Shown here: positions 13,547 to 30,769 of the stretch, piece after piece
Numbering within the stretch: position 1 is the first letter of the stretch
Layout of the letters: each line of letters starts with the position of its first letter
Source: Druceiella hillmani
Taxonomy: Eukaryota > Arthropoda > Insecta > Lepidoptera > Hepialidae
DNA length: 64,000 nt
Assembly (NCBI GenBank): GCA_039881145.1
Contig: JAYKKI010000037.1
Coordinates: 21,977,501 to 22,041,500 of the forward strand
Reading direction: 5' to 3'
Made by a program: the position numbers and the translations under genes
Notes under the pieces: generated by a model
What the model was told of the DNA's origin: nothing
The model's input: the letters and a program-made list of their open reading frames with translations, nothing else
The model's database searches: none

Positions 13547-13946
13547 CTTGAATTTTCTTGTGTAAGTAATAAATGATTAACCCCTTGAAAAGGTTATTTT
13601 ATCTTAATAATATGTAAAACTATAAATATATAAATAATGAATAGATGTGTCGCTGAAGGTATAATAGATCTTATGTATAAATGGTGATAAACAATTTGTT
13701 GAGTTTTCAGTATTTTTACGAACATTGCCCGATTTTAGTAACTTTAGAAATATATTGAAATAATTTTATTTCTCTTCACTTGTCACAGTTCGATATACTC
13801 AGAGTGGTTATTTAAATTGAAAAAAAAAATTCTATATGTTCTTCATAAAAGTTAGCTGGAACCATTAATTAATAATTTGATTATCACTTAAATATGGCAA
13901 ATTAACCGAAGCTTAACTGTTATGTGCCCTGCCATCCAACACTCTG

Positions 13947-14085
13947 AAACGTACGAAGTGATTTTCACTATCATAAAAGTTACTTTTTTAAGAGTTTAAG
14001 TGCCACGCAATACTTAGCTTCTATCCATATTTATTTTATATATCAGTTTTTATAGGTAAGGACGTAGAAGTATATACGAAAAAAA
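13947..14085 (+). repeat. Direct repeat pair, second copy
   Basis: Diverged second copy of 12972-13120. It ends with TATAGGTAAGGACG where the first copy has TAAAGGTAGGGGCG. Confidence 0.75.
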
Positions 14086-14351
14086 TGATTTTACTGCCTA
14101 ATATTTTTTAATAATTTACGTAAAAATATTACGAGTTTTCATATAATTATATCATGAAATTGATTTATTTTAATCATGTAACTATTACCATTTTATCATA
14201 CATATGTACTGAGCCATTTATTAAATCAAAGTTCAAGGGTTGATTTTACTTGACTACTTTTTAGTATTTCAAACTAAAAATTCGTGGTGGTGTACTAAAT
14301 TCCTTGTTAAAATAAACCAAAAGCCTTTTTGTTAGATATTGAAAATTACAT

Positions 14352-14353
<2 letters not shown>

Positions 14354-14436
<83 letters not shown>
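14354..14436. repeat. (TA)n microsatellite
   Basis: Nearly uninterrupted TA dinucleotide, about 40 units. Confidence 0.98.
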
Positions 14437-14439
<3 letters not shown>

Positions 14440-14596
14440 TGAAGGAACGCGAACTTGCCAAATTTAAATGTAAAATTAGGTTTTCTATTTAAACATGTTT
14501 AAGCGTACCTTTCAGATTACAACTTTATTATAATTGCGCACGAAGAAATTACTCGGAAATTCACGGTTATTTTGATTTTTTATTTCAATTCTATTT

Positions 14597-15204
14597 AGGG
14601 TTCCGTATTTAAATAGCAAAAATGAAACCCTTATAATTTCGTCTTGTCCATCTATCTATCTGTAGGTCTGTCTGTCCGTATGTCTCAGCCATTTTACTCG
14701 GAGATTATTTGCATCATATACATGAAATGTTCGTGTTAGGTGTTATCAATGAACCGCTATGCACAGAAATGGTAGAATTATAACAAAAAATATTATTAGA
14801 AGTGCCATTCCATACATGTACCTGAGGAATGAAAGAAAGTCCAGTGCTCTACATAGGCTTGTTGGGTATGTTTATATAGATCTGAAAATAAAATTTTAAA
14901 AATTAGATAGGTCTTAAGTCAACAATTGGTCAATATTGCGCCTCTAAAGTCTTAGAAAGTATATGCACCCCTCTAACTTTTCCAGTAATTTATGTAAAAT
15001 TCTAAAAAAAATTAACCTGGTAGAATTAAAAATAAACTTCCCATAAAAATTGGTATAAACCAGATATGTTGCGTAATTTTTGAGATAACCAATAACTTTT
15101 GTTTTCATAGTTTTTTGACAAATACTAATTTATAAGTTTAATACCGGCTGGGGCTACAAAACTCTTCGTGCGCGAATCTGATTCGCATTTGGCCGGTTAT
15201 TTTA
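14597..15204 (+). repeat. AGGGTTCCGT-type interspersed repeat, near full length
   Basis: It starts with AGGGTTCCGT and a small terminal fold-back to GAAACCCT. It then has the GTCTGTCTGTCCGT tract at 14669-14682 and ends with CTTCGTGCGCGAATCTG followed by ATTCGCATTTGGCCGGTT. These landmarks match a short repeat I know to be spread through many insect genomes. It has no coding capacity. Fragments of the same or a related family are at 4046-4160, 32222-32290, 58468-58840 (inverted) and 62785-63060. I do not give it a database name because I cannot verify one. Confidence 0.75.
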
Positions 15205-15317
15205 ATTTCCAGCTAACCTGATAATCAAAGAAAAAGTTGCTGTATTTTCAAACTTTATATTTTTTATACAATTTTACGAGTCTTTGCTAAGAATTGATGA
15301 AGAACCAAATTTATTTT

Positions 15318-15500
15318 AATTAATATCACTCGGTAACCTAACCCAATTTGTCAAAATTCAATCCAATATAATTTTATTTAATCCAAGTTATTTCAACCTA
15401 CTCTAGTTCAACTTAACACAATTTTACTCAACCTCGCTCATCCTGATTCTGCCTAACACAACCTTATCAAACTTAACCCAACCTAAATATCTCTTAACCA
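15318..15500. repeat. Degenerate CCTAA/AACCT-like tract
   Basis: About 180 bp in which AACCTAACCC, CAACCTACTC, CAACCTCGC, CCTAACACAACC and TAACCCAACCTAAA recur at irregular spacing. The motif is close to the complement of the insect telomere unit TTAGG but is not a regular array. It may be a worn interstitial tract or simple low-complexity sequence. Confidence 0.5.
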
Positions 15501-21029
<5,529 letters not shown>

Positions 21030-21625
21030 CTATGAACAATATCATGTATTCGCATCACATGGTGTAAATCATCAAATCGTAAATAAAGGTCGAACTTATT
21101 TTCTTTTAAAATATGCTGAATAAATAAAAAATGCATTTTCAAAAGCATCGCCGACAAACGTCGATGAATAATATCAAAATTAATTCGAAACTTCACTTTG
21201 CAAAACTCCGCGAAAGGACTTGCGTATCGGCTTCGTTTTGCATACAAATGTCATCACTCCTGACATACTATTTCATGGTTTACGTTACTCACATTTTGAA
21301 TGAATAAGCCTTCTGGATATTAAAAATATTCGAGTTATTTACTTCATCCCGAACCCAAGGTCGAGTGGGCGCAATTAACTTAGACCGCACAGATCAAGTA
21401 TTGACCGGTGGATTATACTTTGTTAATATTTTATAACTATGTTTTTATTACTTACTAAGTGTAACCAGGAAATAGAGTTTAATAGAATATTAATTCCGAT
21501 TTGTGTGGGATATAACTAATGTAATTAGCTCCTAATTTACGGCGTACTTAGAAATAATAAAATTGTCATAGTGAATGTCAGAACGGAAGACAATAACAAC
21601 AAGAAAGTCCTGTCGGAATCACCTA
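21030..21625. repeat. Interspersed repeat family A/B/C, copy B
   Basis: Aligns with copies A and C from AATCGTAAATAAAGGTCGAAC through TTTTGCATACAAAT and GAGTTATTTACTTCATC to AATTAGCTCCTAATT, and on to AAGAAAGTCCTGT near 21607. It is the most diverged of the three in its middle. The minus-strand frame seen in A and C survives only in part (FAEF, DIIH, LSAMLLKM). Confidence 0.7.
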
Positions 21626-21773
21626 GAATTAATACGCTCTCTTGATAACACTTAAAAACAAAGCTTTCAAAGACCAGTTATTAAAACAAAAATGAGGATC
21701 CAAGAGCTTACAAAATTTAAGGAAAAATCATTGGGAAATGAAAAAGCCCCTCCCCACCAAAACATAAATAATG

Positions 21774-22015
21774 CACAATTAAATGAAACTACGTGATGTA
21801 GTATTATTTCTACTATCTTTAATTTCTTTACCACGACCTACGTTTCGTTGTATAAAAAAATCTTTGCTAATATCCCACCTGAAGATGTTGTAATACAACG
21901 AAACCTAGGTCGTGGTAAAGAAATTAAAGATAGTAGAAATAATACTACATCACGTAGTTTCATTTAATTGTGAATAATGAATTTCTACAAAATTAACGCC
22001 AAATATATTCAATAA
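21774..22015. mobile_element. Palindromic element copy 1 with hammerhead-like core
   Basis: Two 80-bp arms, 21774-21853 and 21893-21972, are reverse complements with one mismatch (C at 21842). They are separated by 39 bp. The arms run from CACAATTAAATGAAACTACG through GTATTATTTCTACT and TTACCACGACCTA to CGTTGTAT. An outer extension of about 40 bp on the right (AATAATGAATTTCTAC..., to about 22015) is shared with copies at 54708 and 58117, but the left side lacks it, so the left end is truncated. The right arm plus spacer contains the ribozyme-like motif at 21875-21915. Terminal sequences with such motifs are known from Penelope-like retroelements; assignment to that group is inference. No open frame of the element is present. 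Confidence 0.75.
21875..21915 (+). ncRNA. Hammerhead-ribozyme-like motif (type I, minimal stem III)
   Basis: The order of parts fits the hammerhead rule. Stem I 5' strand CCAC (21875-21878) is followed by the core CTGAAGA (21879-21885; position 7 is variable in the family). An extra T is followed by stem II, GTTGT/ACAAC, closed by AAT. Then comes the core GAAA (21900-21903), stem III with A-T, C-G, C-G pairs and a TA loop, and the cleavage dinucleotide TC (21910-21911). The stem I 3' strand GTGG (21912-21915) pairs fully with CCAC. Stem III is so short that a monomer would be weak, but ACCTAGGT is self-complementary, so a dimer could form. The unpaired T before stem II departs from the textbook form. 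Activity is not shown. Confidence 0.55.
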
Positions 22016-22912
22016 ATAATGCAAATATTCGTATAAATAATTGTAAAAAAATAATTCCCAATACGTATAATCGCCTCGGGAGTCTAAGTCTAAAATCCTC
22101 CATTCGAAGGAAACTGTAAATTGGACCACTAGAGGCAAGCTTATTGCTGATAACGGGAAGAAAACATAAACTTGAATACTCCCTTTACAACATAAAATGG
22201 GATATATTAGGCATTTCCGAATACAAAAAGAAGGAGAAAAAATTATAGATTATCAAGACTATATATTTATATATAGGAAGATGGAAAGGGGTCGGTTGCA
22301 CAAAAAAAAATTACAATGACCTACACGACTGTCTATAAAATAGGACAATAAAAAGAGGAAGTTTTAATTACCTGTATAATCAGCTTTTCATAAATAACAC
22401 ATTGTTTTAAAGAAACCTAAAAAAAGGTGGACATGGTTTCCGCCCGAAAATAGAAACGAAATTGATCATGTTTTAACAAAAGGACTAAAACCAATATATA
22501 AATACCCAGGTTATAGAATCGATGTTCTATACTGATCACAACTTACTAAGAGTCACCTATACACTAACAAACAAGATGAAAAGAAAGGCGACGTCTTTTT
22601 TTCGGGACCTTATAAATTAAAAATTATGTTAAAATAAAAAGTTATGTTACAGATTTGAGAAAAAATTTTAAAATGTAAAATAAAAACACTCACACAACAC
22701 AAGGATGTAATATGCTGAATTAGAGAAAGCTTCCAAACAGAAAAACTTTATTGAAAATGAACTCACATTTATACCAAAATTTAAAAATCTAATCAAAGAA
22801 GCGATATCTAAAAAATATAAGACACAACAATAGGAAGAAGAAATAGAATTTGACTGAACATTATATAAATCAGGAAACTGATCAGTAAAAATAGATAAGT
22901 AGAACTGATATA

Positions 22913-22913
<1 letters not shown>

Positions 22914-22985
<72 letters not shown>
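22914..22985. repeat. (TA)n tract flanked by a 15-bp direct repeat
   Basis: A TA run inside the LINE. TAGAACTGATATAAT stands on both sides (22900-22914 and 22984-22998), so the tract sits in a small duplication of LINE sequence. Confidence 0.9.
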
Positions 22986-22988
<3 letters not shown>

Positions 22989-23670
22989 CTGATATAATTA
23001 ATAAAATAGACAAGATATTATACCTTTTTTAGAAAGAGAACGCATCAAGTCTCTAAAGCCAAGGAAAAGTCTTTTCCAGGTTGAAGTCTCGAACGACATG
23101 TTGAAAACTATTATTGAAACCAACCTAAAACCCCAATATTAACGATTCTTTTCAATAAAATATTTGACAACTGAGAAATATATCACATCTCTCTAATCTA
23201 TAAAAAAGGGAAATTCCTTGGACATTAGAACAGACCAATAAGTCAATTACAAAGTGCTTGTAAACTGTTCGTGAACATAATCCCAAGAAGATGTAGACTA
23301 CCTGTAGGTTTCCACCAAGCAAGAAAATGAGCTAGATTTATACCGAAGTACAACACAACGATCAGATATTTACACTGACTCAAATAATAGAGCAATATAA
23401 TGGATACAATGGGCCGTACACAGGGTTTATTTATTACTCCAAGCCTTTAGGTACGATTCTATTACGCACGAGGTGTTGTGGATTACTTTGAAATGGTTGT
23501 ACATAGAAGCAATGCACCTGCAAATAATTAAAGAAAAAGTAAAATTTTGGTTAAAATATAACAAGTGACAGATTAGAGGTATACGTCATAGTAATCCAAT
23601 GTCCCAAATCAGTTTATATCTCTTTTAGAATTCATCTTTTAACTGGAAGAGTAAAGGTACCAATATCAAA

Positions 23671-23811
23671 AATTAAATGAAACTACGTGATGTAATATTA
23701 TTTCTACTTTCTTTACCCATGTGAAGATGTTGTAATACAACGAAACTTAGGTCGTGGTAAAGAACTTAAAGAAAGTAGAAATAATACTACATCACGTAGT
23801 TTCATTTAATT
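23671..23811. mobile_element. Palindromic element copy 2, inside the RTE-like LINE
   Basis: Arms at 23671-23715 and 23767-23811 (44 of 45 positions match) enclose the hammerhead-like region at 23715-23755. The left arm has lost its inner part. The motif is damaged: CTGAAGA has become GTGAAGA and stem III has a G-T pair, while GAAA, the TC cleavage site and GTGG remain. The element stands directly upstream of the LINE sequence leading to the FADD box, so it inserted after the LINE. Confidence 0.75.
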
Positions 23812-24390
23812 GTGAATAATATTTGGTATAAATATAAATGAAAATATCTAAATCACTTGAGATTCGCTGATGATTGAGTATTGTAAGTGAAAGTCATATA
23901 GAGATATGCTGCTGTGGTTTGGCAATGAACGCAGATAAAATTCCATTAAATTTCGAAAATAAAGCCATGGAATTAGCAATCCTTCCAACAGTTTTGTATA
24001 GACGTCGGATGTGGACATTTTCTGGGCGTGTACTAAAAAAGATACAGATATTTTAAATAGCAACCGAGAGGAGCATGTTAGGTATAAAAATAAGTAATTA
24101 TCATAAAAATGCCGACATTAGAAAGAAAACACAGGCTACCGACGCAGCCGAATTCGTTTTTAAACTCAAATGGAGTTCGGCGCGATATGTGGCTCGAGTC
24201 GTCGACGGACTTTGGAGCGAGCAGGCCCTGCACTGGTGGTCACGTGGACATTGCGTCTGTGAATTCCTGGAGCGATGACGTGAAGAAGCAGAATCGTCGC
24301 GGGATCGACCTAGACCAGAGTAGCGTAGATGCACATGGACAACGAAGAAGGTAATTTCTCAAAAATGGGTATCCGAATATAATTAACGTA

Positions 24391-24507
24391 AAATAGTTTA
24401 ATTCACGTCAAATTTAAGATACAATGATGAATATAATTATTTTTTTTTAATTTATTAAACGTAAAGTAATTTCAAATAATGACGTTATTCAGATACAGTT
24501 AGTTGGA

Positions 24508-24581
<74 letters not shown>

Positions 24582-27500
24582 TATTAACGTATCTTGTCAC
24601 CATTTATAGGAACATAAGAAATATGTTTGCTAAGGAACCCTTAAAAAAGGTTTAAATAGTCAAAATAAATGGATCGTAAAATTGTTTAGTTAAAGAAAAA
24701 TATGTGTAAATGCACTTATAATTTTTCCACTTAACGTGATATAGAATTCGATATCTAAATTCTGACATCCTTGTCTAAAATTGTATACCTAATCAGAATT
24801 TGTATCCACACCAATTCAAAATAATAGTGCAATTGATTCTAGCTTTATGTTAAACCACTTTGTATTATATTTCTATATATTATTTTATGTTTCTTGTAAC
24901 CACCCTCAAATTCACAAAAAATCCGCTGTATTTGGCCTTCACGTATTGATTTTAGTAGAAACATACGCCATTTATCTACACAAGTCTTTTAGTTGGGTTT
25001 ATAATAACAAACTGTAATTGCAAAATCGATTTTATTAGGAAATCCTAAGTATTTCTTAAAATCTAACGCATGGTCAAATGTAATTTTTCAATGTAGTCCA
25101 ATCACATTATACTACTTATGGTCAGCTATCTGGTCTCAAGTATGGTAACTGCAATTTTTCAAATAACATGTCATCGTTAACTTTATTTATCCCTTTGATT
25201 ACATTTGAGTTATATTAAATTTATAAAAGTGAACATTAATTTTATAGTTTTCGTCCACTAAGAGTGCATTCTTCTTACTATGCTTGATGATATATTCAAA
25301 AGTACAGATAATGAAAAACCAGTTAAACGACGGTAAGGATCATCATGGTTCTTTGATAATTGGAAATTTTATCATTTTTGCTCACTGGACAACACGTCAT
25401 GTGATAGGCAACATTACCGCCTAAGATCGATTAACAGGACAAAGTAATGTGGGCAGACTGTGCGAATAAAAAAAACTAGGAGATAAAGACATTGCCTTAC
25501 CTTAACCGAGGTTAATTAAAATTTACGAAAACAAAATATGTATGAAAATATAATTTAAAACTTGTTTTAAATTTTATAAAAAAAACTTTCATTTTTGTTA
25601 ATAATATTTGAAAATTCTTCATAAAACTTATAATTATACGAAAATTGTCTCATTTTTTCATTTTAAAAGAAAATACATGCCTGTAATTGAACTAAGGTTT
25701 ACCTTTAGATATATAATTAAATAAAATGCGGATATATTAAGAATTTATTATATGCACTTTTGCCATGAAACGCTCGAGATATACAGATGGAAAATTTTAA
25801 TAGATTGTACTCATTGGGTAGTAACAGATTTAAACCAATGGAATGCTTTACACTTTTAGCTATTCGCGCATTTTTTGAGGACCACGCTCTTTTTATTTGT
25901 TTTTTTTTGGCTTTACCTTGACGACATTGATAAAAGTGTGATATATTTGTCTTACAAATATTATTTTTGTTAGGATGTTATAAAGTACGTGGATTTTTTA
26001 ATCAGACTGCTATCATTATTTATAAAATTGTTCAAAAAGTTCCTACGAAAAAAACTTGTCGATAAATTGAAATATGGGGGATTATTTCTCAAGACGCCTT
26101 TTGTTTTTTGTTTGAATCATTCAACTAAACTATGAAATAACTTTTCATTTATGCTGTTAGCTATTACCTAAAAATATAAGCTTGTATAAAATAAAAATCA
26201 ATAACCCTGTATATTACCATTTTTATGCTTCATTTAATTTTTATTCACAAGAACTTAATTTTTAGGTACGTTGATAAAAGCGTTGGAAAAATTCCACTTT
26301 CCTTTGGATGAGCTGTAAGATTTTAGGTATATTTTGATAAAATTTCTCTAACAATTCAAAAATATATTAATTTATTTTTGAGAGCAGTGTTCAAATTTAT
26401 TGTTTATAAATGTATTTTGATAAATTTCCAAGAATATTCAGCAACATGTTATAATCAGTGACAAAATTAGTTTCCCCTAAATCTCTAATTCACATGTTTT
26501 TCAATATTTACTCAATATATGGATAGTAACATAGTTTAAAATATGTAAAACCAATATATTCTTATTATATCAAAAAGTTTCCTGTACATTATGCAAATTA
26601 GAGAATCATTAAATATTTTCATGATTTCAAATGAATTTAATAACACATTAGTCGATTTATTTTCGGCATTAACACAAATCATGTTCTCAGATAAACAAGT
26701 TCATTTTAATAGCACATTTAATATAAGTGATTCTGACGTTGACATTTCTGACGGTGATTCTGGCTATGGGAAGCTGTATTTACAAAAAGGCAATATCAAT
26801 GTGTATCGCATTTATACAACTAAAATTGTTTGTGTTATAAACACAGGCGTATATATTTTATGATATAAATTATCAAACTACCAAAAGAAAAGTAATTTTC
26901 TTATCGGCTGCAATGGTATAATAATATATTTAGCAACATGTAGCAAAAATAATTACACTTCTTGAAACGTTATGGTTGGTTGTGGGAAACACCCATATTT
27001 CAAGCGACCACAACTATGTTGTTAAAATTCTGTTTGATAAATAAAATATGCCCTTATTATAAGAATATGTAAAAGCTACACACCGCAACATTTTCATATT
27101 ACTTGTGTTATATAATATTTTAATTAATTTAAGCTCATAGTCGATGATATTTTGTTGTAAATCAACAACACATCATTACCCCTTGATTAATTAATTCTGT
27201 TAAATGACCTCCCACCGCAATTACTCATACCTTGCTGTTCTATGTTGTGTAACTAACTATTTTGTGTAACTAACTGTGCTATGTATGTTGTGTCTCGTAT
27301 GTTGTGTAACAATAACTCCTGGGTAATATTTTGATATCACAAGAAAATATTTTCGCGTTCATTAGTGACTACATCATCAAATATTTTTCATTAACTATTT
27401 ATATTGGATGACATTTTTCATCTCACGAAAATACATATTCTTGAAGATGATATTATTATAAGAATTCAAGAGCTGCATTTTATTGAGGTTTGATAAACTT

Positions 27501-27638
27501 TTGATTTCGCTTATCTATATCATTATCCCTGCCTTTATTATTCAATATGTGAGTAACAGCCAGTTGATTCCTATATTGATATTAACTAATTATTATATTG
27601 ATTTAAAATGTAAATATCAGCTGAGTCTATTATTTAAA
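24391..27638. other. AT-rich spacer with a (TA)n tract
   Basis: Contains a TA microsatellite at 24511-24577. A plus-strand frame at 26591-26863 includes an acidic stretch (SDSDVDISDGDSG) but has no known domain and no clear splice context. At 27237-27315 TATGTTGTGTAACTA recurs imperfectly. No gene called. Confidence 0.45.
24511..24577. repeat. (TA)n microsatellite
   Basis: Uninterrupted TA dinucleotides ending in ACACAC. Confidence 0.98.
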
Positions 27639-28510
27639 CCTTATTATCGATGGATTTATGTTTTATTTTTTAAATAAAAACGAGATTTACGGACTATTTG
27701 AAGAGTTCAATTTTAATTTTTGTTTGTTTTTTTTTTACAAATCGTGACCACAATAAGACAAAAGATTGCACAGAGGAGAAAATTATTAACAATAAAGCCA
27801 ATATGCCAATAATCAAAAACAAAATGCATAATAACAATAATATGTACGAAGATAACGTCACGAAAAAGAAAATTACCGATATTGCTTATAACTGATAGCA
27901 TATATTAGTATTACATGATATGATTTTCCAAATCGTAAAGTTCAAACGTTTTTCTTTCATAATATGTTGAATAAGTGAAAAATATATTTTCAAAAGCCTC
28001 ACCGACAAACATCGATGAATAATGTCAAATATAATTCGTAGCAGTCTGCCAAACTCAGCGATAGGACTCGAGAGCGGACCTCGTTTTGCATACAAATGGA
28101 TTGCTCCTAACAAATCATTTTGCAATTCACGTTAAGCGCTCATGTCATGAATGCCGATAGGAATAAGCCGCCAGAAAATTGGAAATATTTGAGTTATTTA
28201 CTTCATCTTGAAACCGCCATCGAAAGAGCGCTGTTAATATAAAATGAATGTTGCACGCACAAACCAAGAATTTTGACTACTGGATTATATATTGGTAACC
28301 ACATATTTTCGTGGTACGTTTCACAAGTACATTCTTCCAAAATAAGTTACGATTTATTGATTAAATATTCCAATTAAATCCGAATATTAAACCAATGCCG
28401 AATAGTGAGAAGTCTACTAATCCATTTAGGTCTTAATTTGTTTTTCAATGCAGATGTACAGACACTAGAAAGCCCTGTTATTACCTAACACAAATTCGAG
28501 TTAATGAGTA
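27639..28510. repeat. Interspersed repeat family A/B/C, copy C
   Basis: Closest partner of copy A (1988-2830), matching from CCTTATTATCGA to TAGAAAGCCCTG. The block CAAATCATTTTGCAATTCAC and the adjoining GTTAAGCGCTCA are identical or nearly so in both. A minus-strand frame (27886-28125) encodes QNDLLGAIHLYAKRGPL and SPIAEF, as in copy A. No known protein family resembles it. Confidence 0.75.
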
Positions 28511-28789
28511 ATGTGACTTAAAAGTAAATAATGTCTTTATTAAAGCAAGAGAAAAACAAACCAATTAAGGAGAGTCTAAATGTCGGCCATGACAGTTCGC
28601 CATATATATTTTATTCTTATTAAAGCTGCGTACTATTCAACTTTTAGAAACGTATGCGCACATTAAATGCATACCAGCTGCTAGTCATCTACGTACAACT
28701 TATGAATTTACAAGATTTAAATAAATCATATTATGTTTTGTTATTGACATTTTAACACAACTCGATAAATCTTTAAATTATTTTGTAAA

Positions 28790-29300
28790 AAACGGTTCAC
28801 TCAGTACTATTATTTTTTGCGGTCGTTAAGACTCTTAATTGTAACCTTTAATCTTAAACAATGAATACTTTAGAAGATAAATTAATTTAAGTAATTACTA
28901 TTTACCCAGAATTAAAACAAAATTAAAAGAAAATATCATAAGTTTTTTCTTTGGAATAAATTTGAATTATTAAGCTATAGTTATCATTGAAACTTAAATT
29001 ATTATTAATACATTTCCTTTTGATAATACACCAGAGAATTTGTTTATTATTTCATTATAATGAGTTTGATCAAAGTGATTACGTATTATTGTTTGGAAAG
29101 TGACAAATAAATGGAAATTATGGCCGTCTCTATAATATACCAAGTTATTTCTGATTTAGAACTAATTATAGTCACATAGTACGTTAAGTCTGTAAGCATC
29201 TCAAAATGAAGTTCTTTTGACATTTATTCTTCTAGTTCACAGGAGAAATTTGCATAGTTTCTTATACAGAAAAATAAAATAAAACATAATTACGAAAATA
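28790..29300. repeat. Diverged repeat, partner of 4140-4640
   Basis: Same ordered series of short matches as the 4140-4640 segment, starting from ACGGTTC...TTAA and TTTAGAAGAT. It follows copy C by about 280 bp, while the other copy follows copy A by about 1.2 kb. Confidence 0.5.
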
Positions 29301-30769
29301 AATGTACATTAATAATATTAATAAATGTTTCGATAATATTTAATCTCACGTTTACTGTGGTTTACATTCAAATAAAAATAAATAATTTCTCATATAAATA
29401 TGTAAATATTTGAATATAAAAATAAGATGTCTATTTACTTGTTGGAGAAACTTATCCCGTAATACATATTTTTCGTAAATATGAAATGACTACTCTTTTA
29501 ATATTGATATTATTCCTTCTATCGAAAGCATCATAAAGAAATAATAAAAAATATGTACAGAAATAAATAAAAGTTATGTTCTACATAGTGAATTCATATT
29601 ATGTGATTATATCGATATTTATACTGGAAAGAATTTGATTACATTTGTAATTTATTCATGCTCATACGATCGTTCTTCTATGAAACACAAAACTCTTGCA
29701 ATTAAAAAAAAATATACGAATGACGTTTTGTACATCTCGTATGGAGACCTTTAGTATTTCATGAACTTCCTCAACTTTGCATATACGTAACGTTGAGGCG
29801 AATAATTTCGAGCATTTCATTGAGTGGAATATGATTGGACTGGTGTTGTCTATCATTTATCGTTTCTCATTGTTAGGTTCCATTTATAAATTATGAAGTT
29901 TCAAGGGGACGTATAATGTGTCCTCTCCTTCTTTCATTTTTAACCAGGGAATAGAAAAACCTTAAAAATTTTAAATAATAGCATTTGATTAAAAATTTTA
30001 AGTGAAGTTAACTCAATTTGCTTCAACCTGTTCAAAATTATAGACAAATGCGGAATCTTAGTTTGTGTGTTTTCGACATCCGTTCTATTTCGTGTATTTT
30101 CATGAAGAAAACATCCAATGTTCATAGTAATTAGATTAATCAGATTATCTATTACTATAAAATATATCACGCCTGATTAAAAATAAATAACAATTACAAT
30201 TGATCATCCAATAACAGGATTAAAATGTAATAAGAAATGAGTTTGAGTTCCTTGATTGAAATTTTCCTGCTCCAAATGAGATTTAAAAGATAAATTAAAA
30301 TTTAACCTAAGTAATAACTTTTTACCAAAAACTTAACTTATCAAAAAAAAATTTCGTCTTTTTTCTAAAATATCTATGATATCAAGGTATAGTCAAGTTT
30401 TAAAGCGGGAAATTTGTTAAATACATGGAACCAGTTGTTCCAAAACGTATGTCATCATATGATTTTTGTTCCTTTTGTGTTCAGCTAACCGTCTGTTCCC
30501 ACCAAATATGTAGTTCTAATATTCGATATTATGTTATAAATATCAATTAAGTTCAAATCTAAATGACTGTCAAGTTATATGTGCCATAGTTAAAGTTTAG
30601 TTGCTATATACTCGTACATATGCCGCAGGCAATTTCGATATGTTTTTAAGTTGAGAATTATCACTCCCTTCTTGTCCTGTGTCGCAAGTAGTTTTTTCTA
30701 CTTTAAAGATAATACGGTTTTACTAACTTATAGTTTTGAACATTAATTTTTCAGGACTCATGCTAAAAA
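29301..30769. other. AT-rich spacer, nothing recognised
   Basis: Minus-strand open frames at 29662-29856 and 29940-30170 show no motifs. No repeats with clear ends. Confidence 0.45.

Larger units (their letters stand above)
22040..24390 (+). pseudogene. RTE-like LINE with endonuclease and reverse transcriptase, decayed
   Basis: The parts appear in the expected order across shifting frames. Endonuclease: KWDILGISE (22195-22221), then WTWFPPENRNEID at about 22426-22465, and DHNLLRVTYTLTNK from 22534. Reverse transcriptase: a palm region around 23150-23500 with FIYYSKPL near 23428, where an aspartate is expected, followed by HEVLW. The catalytic FADD box is at 23863-23874, followed by a stop. 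C-terminal region: MELAILPTVLY (about 23970), then ATERSMLGIKIS, DIRKKTQATDAAEFVFKLKW and VARVVDG.WSEQALHWW, ending near 24350. Many stops and frameshifts make it non-functional. It is broken by a (TA)n tract at 22914-22985 and by palindromic element copy 2 at 23671-23811. The 5' and 3' ends are not defined. The RTE assignment rests on these motifs and the single-frame endonuclease/RT order. Confidence 0.85.

Noticed and set aside
26591..26863. 90-residue frame with an acidic Asp/Ser stretch
   Set aside because: Low-complexity acidic run without a domain. Flanks are ordinary AT-rich DNA.
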